Of a stretch of 64,000 nucleotides of DNA, positions 7,760 through 16,328 are shown piece after piece (position 1 is the first letter of the stretch; every line of letters starts with the position of its first letter). Where the stretch lies: the NCBI GenBank assembly GCA_016787415.1, contig JAEUUT010000142.1, positions 1 through 64,000 of the forward strand, read 5' to 3'. The position numbers were made by a program, and so were the translations under genes. This stretch comes from Saprospiraceae bacterium (GTDB lineage Bacteria; Bacteroidota; Bacteroidia; Chitinophagales; Saprospiraceae). Under the pieces are notes generated by a model. The model searched no databases and was not told the origin of the DNA. It worked only from the letters and a program-made list of their open reading frames with translations.

Positions 7760-9094
7760 ATGAATAAATATTGTATAAGTCGAGTTTGGCAATTTCACGG
7801 AAAATTGAACAAACAGTTTTACCCTTCGCCTAACCATATTTCGAATAGTGGTAAAAAACTACTTGACTTTGGAGGAAATTGCAATTTGCCTTCGAACATT
7901 GTGGAGCATTTAAACTTTGAAGCACATTCTAAATTTTACCCTAAAAGCCACATCGAATTTAGTAGTGACGATATTTTTCCTGCAATTGACATCTTGCCAA
8001 GTGTTGAGAGTTTATCGTTGATTAACAACGGAATTAGGAAGTATTTACAAAATGAAAAAAATGAAAAGGCTGATGCAATTCCTGCCTCACCACTAATATC
8101 TTTTTTACTGTTTAGAATAACTGACTATGGCTATTTAAACCTGTATGTTATTTTTGAGGATGAACAAATAGATTATTCAATTGAAAATAATTTTGAAATA
8201 ACAAGATGGTTTTCTGAATTTACTCCAAACTTGGATTTGTTGTTTAAGCAATTAGAAGAAAACGACCTTATCTCATTTGCAACGCATACTTTCGGCATAC
8301 CTAATACATTTGTTGATATAATAAATATGGACGAAACTCACACATTTATTTATCAAGTGCATTTGTTCATTGACTCAAAAAATAAAAAAGATTTAGAGAA
8401 GTATTCGAAAGAATTTTACGGAATCCCTTTTAGTCAGTCAAATAAAATAGATTTAATTGGCGAAGATTTCAAAATTGTTGGAATAAAGACTTCACCAATT
8501 TGGATTTTTGATAGTATTCCTGAAAACTATGAGGTACCTTACTATACTGAACCTGACAATAGGGTTCTTACCGAATTAAATACAATAAATAATGCTGGAC
8601 ATCTTTATACAGAGGTTTCAAGGTTACTTTCGGTTAAGGATAAAATCGTAATTAAAAAATTAAGAAAAAATAAAGACATATCAGGAATGCTTCGAAGAAT
8701 TTCCGTCAACTATTCATGGATACTGCAAACAATTCGTATTAGATACAAAGAGTTGGATGAATGGCAGCGAAATTATGAGAACTTCCTAAAAGCAGACGAT
8801 TTGAACATTGCTGAGAGTAAAAGCATTTACAAAGATTCTGAGAATATGCTAAGTAAAATTATCGAGACATTGGATGTAGATGCAGATAGAAAATATCAAA
8901 AAAGAATAGAGTCATTCTTTCTAATTTTTGCAGGCATAACTTTGGGTTCGACCTATGTTGATATAATAACCTTCATAGAAGATAAACCCTCAAATTTTCA
9001 AAATGTTCAAGTCCATTTTCTTGAAATAAAAATTTTGTTTTTCATCATTTTAACGGTGTTAATTGTAATTTTTATGGCATCAAGACGAAAATAA
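7760..9094 (+). CDS. Hypothetical protein with C-terminal membrane hairpin, cassette-borne
   Basis: I do not recognise this 444-residue protein. The first ~290 residues look globular with mixed alpha/beta character. Residues ~290-380 are strongly helical and charged and may form a coiled coil. Two hydrophobic segments follow at about 385-405 and 420-440, with a basic tail ending SRRK. The long helix followed by two C-terminal membrane segments resembles CorA-type channels in topology only; no GMN motif is present. It is AT-rich and alone between site D and the intron-interrupted half-site at 9100, so it is a single-gene cassette. A membrane effector is one possibility, not shown. Confidence 0.72.
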   Translation: MNKYCISRVWQFHGKLNKQFYPSPNHISNSGKKLLDFGGNCNLPSNIVEHLNFEAHSKFYPKSHIEFSSDDIFPAIDILPSVESLSLINNGIRKYLQNEKNEKADAIPASPLISFLLFRITDYGYLNLYVIFEDEQIDYSIENNFEITRWFSEFTPNLDLLFKQLEENDLISFATHTFGIPNTFVDIINMDETHTFIYQVHLFIDSKNKKDLEKYSKEFYGIPFSQSNKIDLIGEDFKIVGIKTSPIWIFDSIPENYEVPYYTEPDNRVLTELNTINNAGHLYTEVSRLLSVKDKIVIKKLRKNKDISGMLRRISVNYSWILQTIRIRYKELDEWQRNYENFLKADDLNIAESKSIYKDSENMLSKIIETLDVDADRKYQKRIESFFLIFAGITLGSTYVDIITFIEDKPSNFQNVQVHFLEIKILFFIILTVLIVIFMASRRK

Positions 9095-9106
9095 TAAACA
9101 CCGCTA

Positions 9107-9640
9107 ATCGAGTAGGGAGAGGCGAGTCAAAAACCCACCTCAGCCCTCTCACACCACCGTGCGTACGGGTCCCGCCCGCGGCGGGACGGTTCATGGAGCA
9201 GACATCTTCTGTCGAACATGTTGGTAGTAGTCTTTGAAGGTGCAATAGCCACGTTGTTTCAGGCGTTCTTCCGTAACAGTCATACCCATTACTGGGCTGC
9301 ATGATAGCCGCCAGCCGCCTTTGCGCGAGAAGGCATAGCGCATCGCACATGCATGGGTGACACCCATTTGTCTGAACGCCCGGTATCGCCGCCACGGTCG
9401 CTTCCACGATTTCCAGATGCAGTAGCGCAGTCGGTTGCGTATCCAGCCGTCTAATCGGTCGAACTTCTCGTAGCCTGTGGCGTATTTGAAGTAATTCACC
9501 CAACCATACATCAGGCTGTTCAGTCTTGCAATGCGTTCCAACTCCAACAGGGGTATCGGATCAGTTTTGCGTGTCAGGGCTTTGATTTTACGTTTCAGGC
9601 TCAAAAACCATCGTAAATCCAGACCTGCCAAGGGCGTGCA
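9107..9640 (-). mobile_element. 5'-truncated group II intron, 3' part
   Basis: Read on the minus strand, this contains the end of a maturase gene, then a domain V-like hairpin (about 9160-9195, with CCGTACGCACGGT), the GTGAGAGGG linker, and a domain VI-like stem with candidate branch-point region. It ends CTACTCGAT at 9107-9115, a typical group II intron terminus. The 5' ribozyme domains and most of the reverse transcriptase are missing, so it cannot move alone. Its 3' end falls inside the cassette half-site ACCGCTAA at 9100-9107. That fits insertion into the bottom strand of an attC-like site, a known preference of one group IIC lineage. The 5' limit near 9640 is approximate. Confidence 0.8.
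9191..9631 (-). pseudogene. ltrA: Group II intron maturase fragment (X/GIIM domain only)
   Basis: The C-terminal ~146 residues of a group II intron reverse transcriptase/maturase remain. Recognisable parts are YGWVNYFKYA, LDGWIRNRLRYCIWKSWK, GGWRLSCSPVMGMT and LKQRGYCTFKDYY, all typical of the maturase X domain and the region after it. The catalytic palm with its YxDD motif is absent, so this is a remnant and not a working reverse transcriptase. The apparent start is only the first usable codon after the truncation point. Confidence 0.88.
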
Positions 9641-9731
9641 GAAAAAGTGGAGGGTTTGTTCCGGGAGTTGAAGAGATCGTTTTACTTTACCTGCATATCA
9701 AAATGCCTGACCAAGGGTAAAAACGAACCCA

Positions 9732-10889
9732 ATGCAATTCAAAATCAACATAATACTCACATTCCTCCTGCTTTGTCTCGATTTGTCTGCACAGCAAGTT
9801 GGGCATACCACCATTACTTTTATTGATTCGTCTCGCAACAATCGTCCAATTGTAACAGAGATGTATTACCCCGCAACATCTGCGGGCGACAACACACCGA
9901 TGATGGCGGGCGTTTTTCCGCTCATCGCATTTGGTCATGGTTTTGTTATGTCCGTGGGTGCGTACCAAAACTTCTGGGACGCGCTTGTCCCGGAAGGATA
10001 CATCCTGGCATTCCCAACGTCGGAAGGCGGTTTCTCTCCAAGCCATGCCAACTTCGGGAAAGACCTTGCATTTTTGATTACAACCATTCAAAGCAGCGGA
10101 GCAGGCTTGCTGATCCCGTCCGCCAGCGTTGGCACAACATCAGCCATCATGGGACATTCCATGGGAGGCGGGAGCGCTTTTCTTGCCGCAAAAGATAATA
10201 CAACGATTACAACCCTGGTTTCATTTGCCGCTGCAAACACCAATCCGTCGGCCATTGAGGCATCTAAAAATGTTTCAGTGCCCACCTTGTTATTCAGTGG
10301 CGTCAATGATTGCGTGACGCCTCCCTCACAACAGCAGGACATCATGTATGATTCCACAGCAGCAGCATACAAAACACAGTTGAACATCATTGGGGGCGGG
10401 CATTGCTTTTTCGCAAATTCAAATCTTGCCTGCACCTTCGGAGAAAGCACATGTTCACCCAGCCCGACCATAACAAGAGCAGCGCAACAATCCGTAACAA
10501 ATGATTTTTTGAAACTTTGGCTTGCTTATTTTTTGAAAAATGATTGCCCGAAGGCACAGGAGTTCCAGGACTCGTTGTCTGTAAGTTCAAGAATTAATGA
10601 TCGTCAAAGCCAACCCATTGCATGTGTATCAGGAATAACCGATGCACATGTCACGCCGCTCCTATTTAAAATTTTTCCCAACCCTGTAAAAAGTTTGGTC
10701 AACGTAGAAGCCGAAGCAGTATTATTCGGCTCCGTGTATACCGTTTTTAATAGCACAGGAAAAATAGTTGCAACAGGAAAAATAAATGCCGAAAACACGG
10801 TCATTGAATTCAATAATTTGCCGGGCGGCATTTATTTATTCAGCGTAGGAGGTAATTTAAAACAGACATTTAAGATGATAAAAGAATAG
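9732..10889 (+). CDS. Secreted alpha/beta hydrolase with T9SS sorting domain
   Basis: A 385-residue exported esterase/lipase-like protein. An N-terminal signal peptide ends near SAQ (residues 19-21). The hydrolase core has GHSMGGG with nucleophile S143, an acid at D193 (GVNDCVTPP) and H224 (GGGHCFF), similar to dienelactone-hydrolase, cutinase and chlorophyllase-type enzymes. Residues ~312-385 form a type IX secretion sorting domain (FKIFPNPV, then GGIYLFSV and TFKMIKE). It should therefore cross the outer membrane and be attached or released. Substrate unknown; a polyester or lipid ester is plausible. It is the first gene after the AT-rich cassette region, and its base composition is clearly more GC-rich. 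Confidence 0.85.
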   Translation: MQFKINIILTFLLLCLDLSAQQVGHTTITFIDSSRNNRPIVTEMYYPATSAGDNTPMMAGVFPLIAFGHGFVMSVGAYQNFWDALVPEGYILAFPTSEGGFSPSHANFGKDLAFLITTIQSSGAGLLIPSASVGTTSAIMGHSMGGGSAFLAAKDNTTITTLVSFAAANTNPSAIEASKNVSVPTLLFSGVNDCVTPPSQQQDIMYDSTAAAYKTQLNIIGGGHCFFANSNLACTFGESTCSPSPTITRAAQQSVTNDFLKLWLAYFLKNDCPKAQEFQDSLSVSSRINDRQSQPIACVSGITDAHVTPLLFKIFPNPVKSLVNVEAEAVLFGSVYTVFNSTGKIVATGKINAENTVIEFNNLPGGIYLFSVGGNLKQTFKMIKE

Positions 10890-10986
10890 GAGCATCAAGT
10901 ACACAAGGTTTCAGGATGTGAACTTCATAAGTATAAATCTCGACATGTCTCGGCAACAGGGAGCAGCCATTAAACTGGAAAATAAA

Positions 10987-12186
10987 ATGAATAAAATCCT
11001 CTTCTTCCTCAGCAGTTTGTTTTTGGCTTTGGAGTCCTACGGACAGGAAAAGCCGGTTTTGGTGTTCGACATGCTGAGCGGGGCAATGGACACGATACCC
11101 GTTGCCATTTATGATACCACCATTTCAAGCGACCGTACCGACTATTACACAGGAAGTTTCAGCGCACCGACAGCCCTTCTGGAACAAACACCGCCCACAT
11201 CCAATATCTATCCGAACAGTGACTTCACCTATAAAAAGCGGGCTTCCATAGATTTTGATTTGACCCGATATCCGCTCAGAACCAGTGTCAAACTTTTTTT
11301 TGTGCAGAATGACACCCTGGCCGACCTCTGTTCGGGCAGTTTAATCAGTCGAAAACATGTACTCACGGCAGCGCATTGTGTGCTGGACATCAATACAAAC
11401 ACGGTGTTTCTGGATTCAATCAAAGTTTGCCCCGTTTATGACAACGGCATTTTCAGTACCCAGTTTAATGCCTGTGCTGTCCGTAAAATATACTTTTTTA
11501 AAGACTGGAATATTGGCAACGGAGAAGATTTTGCCGTCCTGGAACTGGAAGAACCCATTGGCGAATCCACAGGCTGGATCAGTATCGGATTTAATGAACT
11601 GGACGATGATCTTTCCAATGGAATTTTCTACAAATTCACCTACCCGGCCGCGTATATACCATTCATCGATCCAAATCCATACAATGGAGATACGTTGTAT
11701 TATAATTACGGGATTGCGGATATGCTTTCTCCCAATGCAATCGAAATCAAAAACACCAGCGGTATTACCGGTGAAAGCGGCAGTTCGTTGATAAAAGTAA
11801 TCAACGATCAGGAATATACTTCTTATGGCGTGTTGAGTTTTTCTTACAACCTGAAGCACAGCAGGATAAGGAACTGGCAGTTTTATGCGCTGAAAAACAT
11901 TATTTCAAATGATGTAACTTCCATCATTCCGCTGGAAAACAACGATCCATCGTTCCTGGTCTATCCGAATCCCGTCGTTCATTCATTTTATTTGAAAAAT
12001 AAAGATGAAAACGGGATGGTCGATCTCGTATTATTGGATCACATGGGCTCTAAAGTGCTGCAATTGAATGCTTTACAACCAGGTTCCGCAGTAGATATTT
12101 CCAGTTTGCCCGTCGGAATTTATTATGTAAAGGTCGCCTCGAATACCCGCATCGAGACAAAAAAAATCATCAAAATACAGAGATAA
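10987..12186 (+). CDS. Secreted trypsin-like serine protease with T9SS sorting domain
   Basis: A 399-residue S1-family protease. The ATG at 10987 gives a proper signal peptide (MNKILFFLSS...SYGQ), whereas upstream codons would add a charged leader. The triad is visible: H130 in LTAAHC, D181 in GEDFAVLEL, S264 in GESGSS. GESGSS instead of GDSGGP resembles glutamyl-endopeptidase-like or V8-like members. The C-terminal ~80 residues (VYPNPV ... LPVGIYYVKV ... KKIIKIQR) are a Por/T9SS sorting domain. The product is an extracellular protease. It shares direction with the hydrolase upstream and meets the TonB receptor gene tail to tail across a hairpin. Confidence 0.88.
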   Translation: MNKILFFLSSLFLALESYGQEKPVLVFDMLSGAMDTIPVAIYDTTISSDRTDYYTGSFSAPTALLEQTPPTSNIYPNSDFTYKKRASIDFDLTRYPLRTSVKLFFVQNDTLADLCSGSLISRKHVLTAAHCVLDINTNTVFLDSIKVCPVYDNGIFSTQFNACAVRKIYFFKDWNIGNGEDFAVLELEEPIGESTGWISIGFNELDDDLSNGIFYKFTYPAAYIPFIDPNPYNGDTLYYNYGIADMLSPNAIEIKNTSGITGESGSSLIKVINDQEYTSYGVLSFSYNLKHSRIRNWQFYALKNIISNDVTSIIPLENNDPSFLVYPNPVVHSFYLKNKDENGMVDLVLLDHMGSKVLQLNALQPGSAVDISSLPVGIYYVKVASNTRIETKKIIKIQR

Positions 12187-12364
12187 AGGTTGTTTAGTCA
12201 GAGCATCCAACTCACCTCAAAACGAGTGCATTTCAAATTGTCGCTTGATACTGCAATTTTCTAATTTTGTATTCAAAAAAGTAAGCCCCCCCTATCTTCA
12301 AGATTATATTTTGAATTAGGTTTCCGGCTTTTAAACTTATTATTTTCAATCATTTATACTTTAA

Positions 12365-12450
12365 TTCGGTGTTCGATATTCGGTGTTCGGTGTTCGATAT
12401 TAGAAATATAAAAAACACCGAACACCGAATATCGAACACCGAATATCGAA
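12365..12450. repeat. Heptanucleotide-repeat hairpin between convergent genes
   Basis: The left arm is five 7-base units of TTCGGTG or TTCGATA. The right arm is their inverted copy. 12365-12394 pairs perfectly with 12414-12443 (30 bp) around a 19-base AT-rich loop. It lies between a plus-strand protease gene and a minus-strand receptor gene, so it could act as a bidirectional terminator, though no long T-run follows. The rest of 12187-12498 shows no gene. Confidence 0.75.
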
Positions 12451-12498
12451 ATATCAGCCCGCTCTGGCAACCTGAGCGACAATTTGAAATGCCCCCCC

Positions 12499-14823
12499 TC
12501 AAAACCGCATCTCCACCCCCGTCGTAAAACTCCTGCCCGGCATGCGGTAGCGTTCCAGTTCTTCGTATTGCGCATTGTTGAGGTTATTGACTGAAAGGTA
12601 CGCGGAACAACCTTTGGACACCGTGTAGGCGAGTTTTGTATTGGCCACAAAAACCGCTGCGGGCTCGCTGCCGGGGTAAATGAACACTTCCTCGATGCGG
12701 CTGCGATAGCGGGCATTCAGGTTCAGCACGAAACCCTTGTAGCGGGCCGTGGCCGATGCGCCGACGGTATGCCGCACCTTGTAGGCCAGCGCGTCGTTGA
12801 GGCGGCCGGCGGAAATATCGCGGGCATCCAGAAACGTGTACGACAGTTGCAGGCACAGCCATTTTTTAAACTGCTGCTGGTAGGAAAACTCCACGCCCTG
12901 CATCAGCGCCTCCTTGAGGTTCACCACCTGGTACAGCAGGGGCTCCAGCGGACTGGATAATTGCTGGAAGGAAATCAGGTTGTTGTAGCGGTTGTAAAAA
13001 AAGGACACGTCGAACGTACCGCCGCGGGCGGGTGTCATTTTCGCGCCGATTTCTGCGGAAAGTACCAGCCGCTCGGGGCGCAAGCCGGGATTAGGCAGAA
13101 AACGCAATCCCCCACCCTGCTCGAACTTGATAAAACGCTCGGCAACGGGTGGATCACGAAATGCCTGCGCGAGCAGCATACGCAGGGTAAAATTGGGTTT
13201 GGCCTGGTACAGCAGCGCCACTTTCGGGCTCACGTTCGATTCGTTCACCTGCCCGAAAATAAGGTAATGGTCGTAGCGCAGTCCGGCCGTGAGGGTCACG
13301 CGGCTGGTCAGCGTCATTTCGTCCTGGAGGTAAAGGCCCGTGCCGAGCGCGCGGTGTTCGCCGTAGAGAAACGTATCGGGCATGCCCAGCACGTAATCGC
13401 CTTTGATATCCCATCCGGCAATGAGGTAGTGCTTGTCTCCGGCGAAGTACTCTACTTGCGAGACATTGCCGAGACGCCGGGTGTAAACGCTGTATGCATC
13501 TACGATCTGTTTGCCGAAATTAACATTGGTGCTGTCGTTGCCGGGATCGGCATTAAAGGAAAACAGCGAGGCATTGCGGTAGTGGTACAGGCGCGTGCTG
13601 TATTTGACGCGGTCATTGGGCGTAGAAGCGTAGTACAGATCGGCATTGAACTCGCGGCGATCCTGGTAGTCGTCTTTTTTGTACTCAGCAGCGCTGTACG
13701 CCAGTTTTTTGCTGAGCCAACTGGCCGGCCCGGCGCTGTACATGCGGTTGGCGTTCACAGAGAACTGTATCCGGCGTTTGGGATGGAAATCCCAGCCGAT
13801 TTTTCCGAAAAAATTGTACAGGTCGAAACTCGTATTGTCCTTGTGGCCGTCGTCCGATTTCCAACTGCCGTCTACGAGATAGGAAAACTTGCCCATCCGG
13901 CGGCTGTTGCTGAAATCCAGCGTATGAAAGTCGTTGTACCGTTGGTATCCGGCAGAAGCAGGCGCGGCGCCGTAGGCACCGTAATTCAGGTGGAGACGGG
14001 TGAGCGGTTTGGCGTCGGGTTTGCGGGTGATTACATTTACCACGCCGCCCATCGCCCCCGAGCCGTACAGCGAGGAATAGGCGCCCCGCACGACCTCGAT
14101 ACGTTCGATGGAACTAACTGGCACGAGGTTCCAGAGCGCGCCCCCGGATTCGGGACTGAGTGCCGGCCGGCCGTCGATGAGCAGCAACACGCGGTTGCCG
14201 ATGCCACCGCCGGCGACTTCGGAAGCGCCGCGGATGGAAAACGCCTGCACATTGGCATTGCTGGAACGCGTGACGACCACGCCCGGCGTGTTGTCGAAAG
14301 CCTGGTCGAACGTCGTGACCTGTCGCTCCTGTAATTGTTTTTCGGTAACGACGCCGATGCTCGCCGGGGCCAGTTTGATGGCCTGGGAGCGCATGCTCGC
14401 CGTCACCACCACCTCGCCAATGCGCAGCGATACAGGTTGCATATCCAGCGTCACCCGATAAGCCTGGCCTGCGGTGAGTTCAATGTTTTCCAGCACCCGG
14501 TCTTCGTAACCGAGGTAGGACGCCAGCAGCGTATACCGGCCTGCAGGCACGTCGCCCAGGCGAAATTCACCGTTTGGGCCTGCCATACATCCGTACGGCG
14601 TATGTTGCAGACGTACGGAAGCCTGGCACAGCGAAGCCCCGCTTTCAGCATCCCGGATCAAGCCTTCAATACTGCCGAGGCTTTGGATTTGGGCCGGCGC
14701 AGGGGCGTTGGACATGGCATCCTGTCCCTGTGCGGCAACGCACAAAGAACAAACAAGCCATATCCACGCCGCATGACAGATACTGGGCGACAGGCTTCGG
14801 CCGGTCGCAGGTATCAATACCAT
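12499..14823 (-). CDS. TonB-dependent outer-membrane receptor
   Basis: A 774-residue outer-membrane transporter. After a signal peptide ending near CVAAQGQ (residues 28-34), residues ~48-130 form a carboxypeptidase-regulatory-like domain (SIEGLIRDAESG, AGRYTLLASYLGY). Residues ~140-265 form the plug (IGEVVVTAS, IRGASEVAGGG, RIEVVRGAYSSLYGSGAMGG). The remainder is a 22-strand-type barrel ending in an aromatic strand with terminal F. Substrate is not clear from sequence; siderophore, haem or vitamin B12 are all possible. The gene overlaps the upstream lipoprotein gene by 10 bases on the same strand, so the two form a unit in which the lipoprotein may bind substrate. Confidence 0.93.
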   Translation of the reverse strand: MVLIPATGRSLSPSICHAAWIWLVCSLCVAAQGQDAMSNAPAPAQIQSLGSIEGLIRDAESGASLCQASVRLQHTPYGCMAGPNGEFRLGDVPAGRYTLLASYLGYEDRVLENIELTAGQAYRVTLDMQPVSLRIGEVVVTASMRSQAIKLAPASIGVVTEKQLQERQVTTFDQAFDNTPGVVVTRSSNANVQAFSIRGASEVAGGGIGNRVLLLIDGRPALSPESGGALWNLVPVSSIERIEVVRGAYSSLYGSGAMGGVVNVITRKPDAKPLTRLHLNYGAYGAAPASAGYQRYNDFHTLDFSNSRRMGKFSYLVDGSWKSDDGHKDNTSFDLYNFFGKIGWDFHPKRRIQFSVNANRMYSAGPASWLSKKLAYSAAEYKKDDYQDRREFNADLYYASTPNDRVKYSTRLYHYRNASLFSFNADPGNDSTNVNFGKQIVDAYSVYTRRLGNVSQVEYFAGDKHYLIAGWDIKGDYVLGMPDTFLYGEHRALGTGLYLQDEMTLTSRVTLTAGLRYDHYLIFGQVNESNVSPKVALLYQAKPNFTLRMLLAQAFRDPPVAERFIKFEQGGGLRFLPNPGLRPERLVLSAEIGAKMTPARGGTFDVSFFYNRYNNLISFQQLSSPLEPLLYQVVNLKEALMQGVEFSYQQQFKKWLCLQLSYTFLDARDISAGRLNDALAYKVRHTVGASATARYKGFVLNLNARYRSRIEEVFIYPGSEPAAVFVANTKLAYTVSKGCSAYLSVNNLNNAQYEELERYRMPGRSFTTGVEMRF

Positions 14824-15434
14824 TGATTGACGAAATCGAAGTCCGCTTTGAAATTAATTTCTTTTTGCTCGCCTTCCGCGATATCGAAGGTGAGAGGCGC
14901 AGGGTAGTCGAAGATTGGAATGATGTTGCCACCGGCGCGGATACGGATGACGATGCCGTGGCTCGTCTGTTCGGCATTGCCCCAGTGTACACCCAGTGTG
15001 GCCGTTTTTTTGGTTGGGTCGCTGACTAAGTTGTGGCGGAATCCGAGCGCCAGTGCCGAGTAGGTGCCGGGTTCTACTTCAATTTCATACTCGTACTTGG
15101 TTTGGCCGGGAACATACGTCAGCACAAGCGGGTTTTGCGAGTTGTACGGCGCTCCTACGGCGTAGGTTCCGCCCAGTACGTTCGGACCGAAGAAATTATC
15201 CGGCACTGCTCCCCAGCCAGCCAGCGGATCGAGGCTAAATTTTGGGAACAAGGTCAATTCCACCAAACCGCTGTCTTTCCAGGTAGCCCAGGTATCCGGG
15301 TTTTCAATGGTAACAGTGCCGTACACCTTGGTTGTTTTGTTTTCGTCCTTTTTACAGGCGCCGAGGGAAATCAGAATGGCAAATAATGCGAGGGAGAGAA
15401 AATGGAATGCTTTCTTAGTGTTTACGATAGACAT
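14814..15434 (-). CDS. Lipoprotein encoded with TonB receptor
   Basis: A 206-residue secreted lipoprotein. The ATG at 15434 gives the signal peptide MSIVNTKKAFHFLSLALFA followed by lipobox LGAC and KKDENK. The mature part looks like a beta-sandwich: GTVTIENPDTWATWKDSG near the start, several aromatic and glycine-rich strands, and IRAGGNIIPIFDYP later. I do not recognise a family. Its 3' end overlaps the TonB receptor start by 10 bases, so co-translation is likely. It may be a surface substrate-binding or accessory protein for that transporter. Upstream in-frame codons extend the reading frame to 15509 but spoil the signal peptide. Confidence 0.82.
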   Translation of the reverse strand: MSIVNTKKAFHFLSLALFAILISLGACKKDENKTTKVYGTVTIENPDTWATWKDSGLVELTLFPKFSLDPLAGWGAVPDNFFGPNVLGGTYAVGAPYNSQNPLVLTYVPGQTKYEYEIEVEPGTYSALALGFRHNLVSDPTKKTATLGVHWGNAEQTSHGIVIRIRAGGNIIPIFDYPAPLTFDIAEGEQKEINFKADFDFVNQWY

Positions 15435-15709
15435 GACGTGAAAAAGTTTGAATCCGTTAGACATCCGGCTTTTTGCAAAAGTGGCAGGTTTGTTCGAAAC
15501 CCGCTGCAAATGTATTGTGGCGAAAAACAGGGATATTCACGGGAATGTCATATAAATAAAAAAGTCTCGGATGGAACGCCTATGCAAGGCAGCGCAGCGT
15601 TCATGCCTCCAATACATAAAAACAGGCATCCAAGCGTTCGGATATATAGAAAATGGTCTATCTTCACAACCTGCGTTGGAAAACAAATATTTAAAAAAAT
15701 CAATTTTGT

Positions 15710-16162
15710 ATGGCAGGAGAAAAACAGAGCGCACCCTGGCCCATTCCTGTGTACTACTTTAAAGTGGTCATCGGCAGTATGGGCGAGATCGCTTTTCAGG
15801 AAGTATCCGGATTGGATACGGAATACGACGTCATCGAATACCGGACGGGCAACAACTCGGTCTTTTCTACCGTGCGAACGACGGATTTGAAGAAACATAC
15901 AGACATTACCCTTAAAAAAGGCGCCTTTCAAAGCGACACAGCGCTCTTCGATTATTTTGCGAAAGTGAAAATGAATACCCTTGAGCGGACAACAGTCACT
16001 ATCCAGTTAATGAACGAAGAACACGAACCAATTTACACCTGGACCTTGAAAAACGCCTTTCCAAAAAAAGTGAGTGGTTTCAGCCTGAATGCCAAAACCA
16101 GCGACGCCGCTATGGAGGAATTGGTACTTGTACATGAGGGGATTACAATTGAAAAGGGTTAA
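15710..16162 (+). CDS. Contractile-tail tube protein (gp19-like), orphan
   Basis: A 150-residue protein of the phage tail / T4 gp19-like tube family. It begins near residues 10-15 with WPIPVYYFKVVIG, continues with FQEVSGLDTEYDVIEYR, then LKKGAF and a closing block WTLKNAFPKKVSGFSL with ELVLVHEGI. This pattern is typical of inner tube subunits of extracellular contractile injection systems and related tails. No sheath, baseplate, spike, ATPase or other tail gene is in the window, so it is an orphan tube gene. It stands between a minus-strand lipoprotein and a histidine kinase. It may supply a tube variant to a system elsewhere, or be a remnant; the frame is intact. Confidence 0.85.
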   Translation: MAGEKQSAPWPIPVYYFKVVIGSMGEIAFQEVSGLDTEYDVIEYRTGNNSVFSTVRTTDLKKHTDITLKKGAFQSDTALFDYFAKVKMNTLERTTVTIQLMNEEHEPIYTWTLKNAFPKKVSGFSLNAKTSDAAMEELVLVHEGITIEKG

Positions 16163-16328
16163 GAGGATGATAACATTTCTCTCGCTATGAGCAACATGAC
16201 ATCGTTCATGTCGCATCAGCATTTGCATTTTTGTTGGATCAATAACGTTTATTGGCTCAAATACACACTCTCACCGTACCAAACAACATCGCCAACAATT
16301 TGTACTTCTTGCTACCCCGCTGGACGAG

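Noticed and set aside
9191..9631. Reverse transcriptase as part of a retron, DGR or CRISPR-linked system
   Set aside because: Only the maturase X domain and following region remain, followed by domain V/VI-like RNA; there is no palm domain, template repeat or effector gene. It is a group II intron remnant.
12365..12450. CRISPR-like short repeats
   Set aside because: The 7-base units are contiguous without spacers and form one hairpin; no cas gene is in the window.
12961..14334. A 457-codon plus-strand reading frame
   Set aside because: It lies wholly opposite the TonB receptor barrel, which has clear domains. The plus-strand product is low in pattern and is an antisense shadow of GC-rich coding sequence.
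15710..16162. Start of a prophage or full contractile injection cluster
   Set aside because: No other tail, capsid, lysis or integrase gene is found on either side; only the tube subunit is present.
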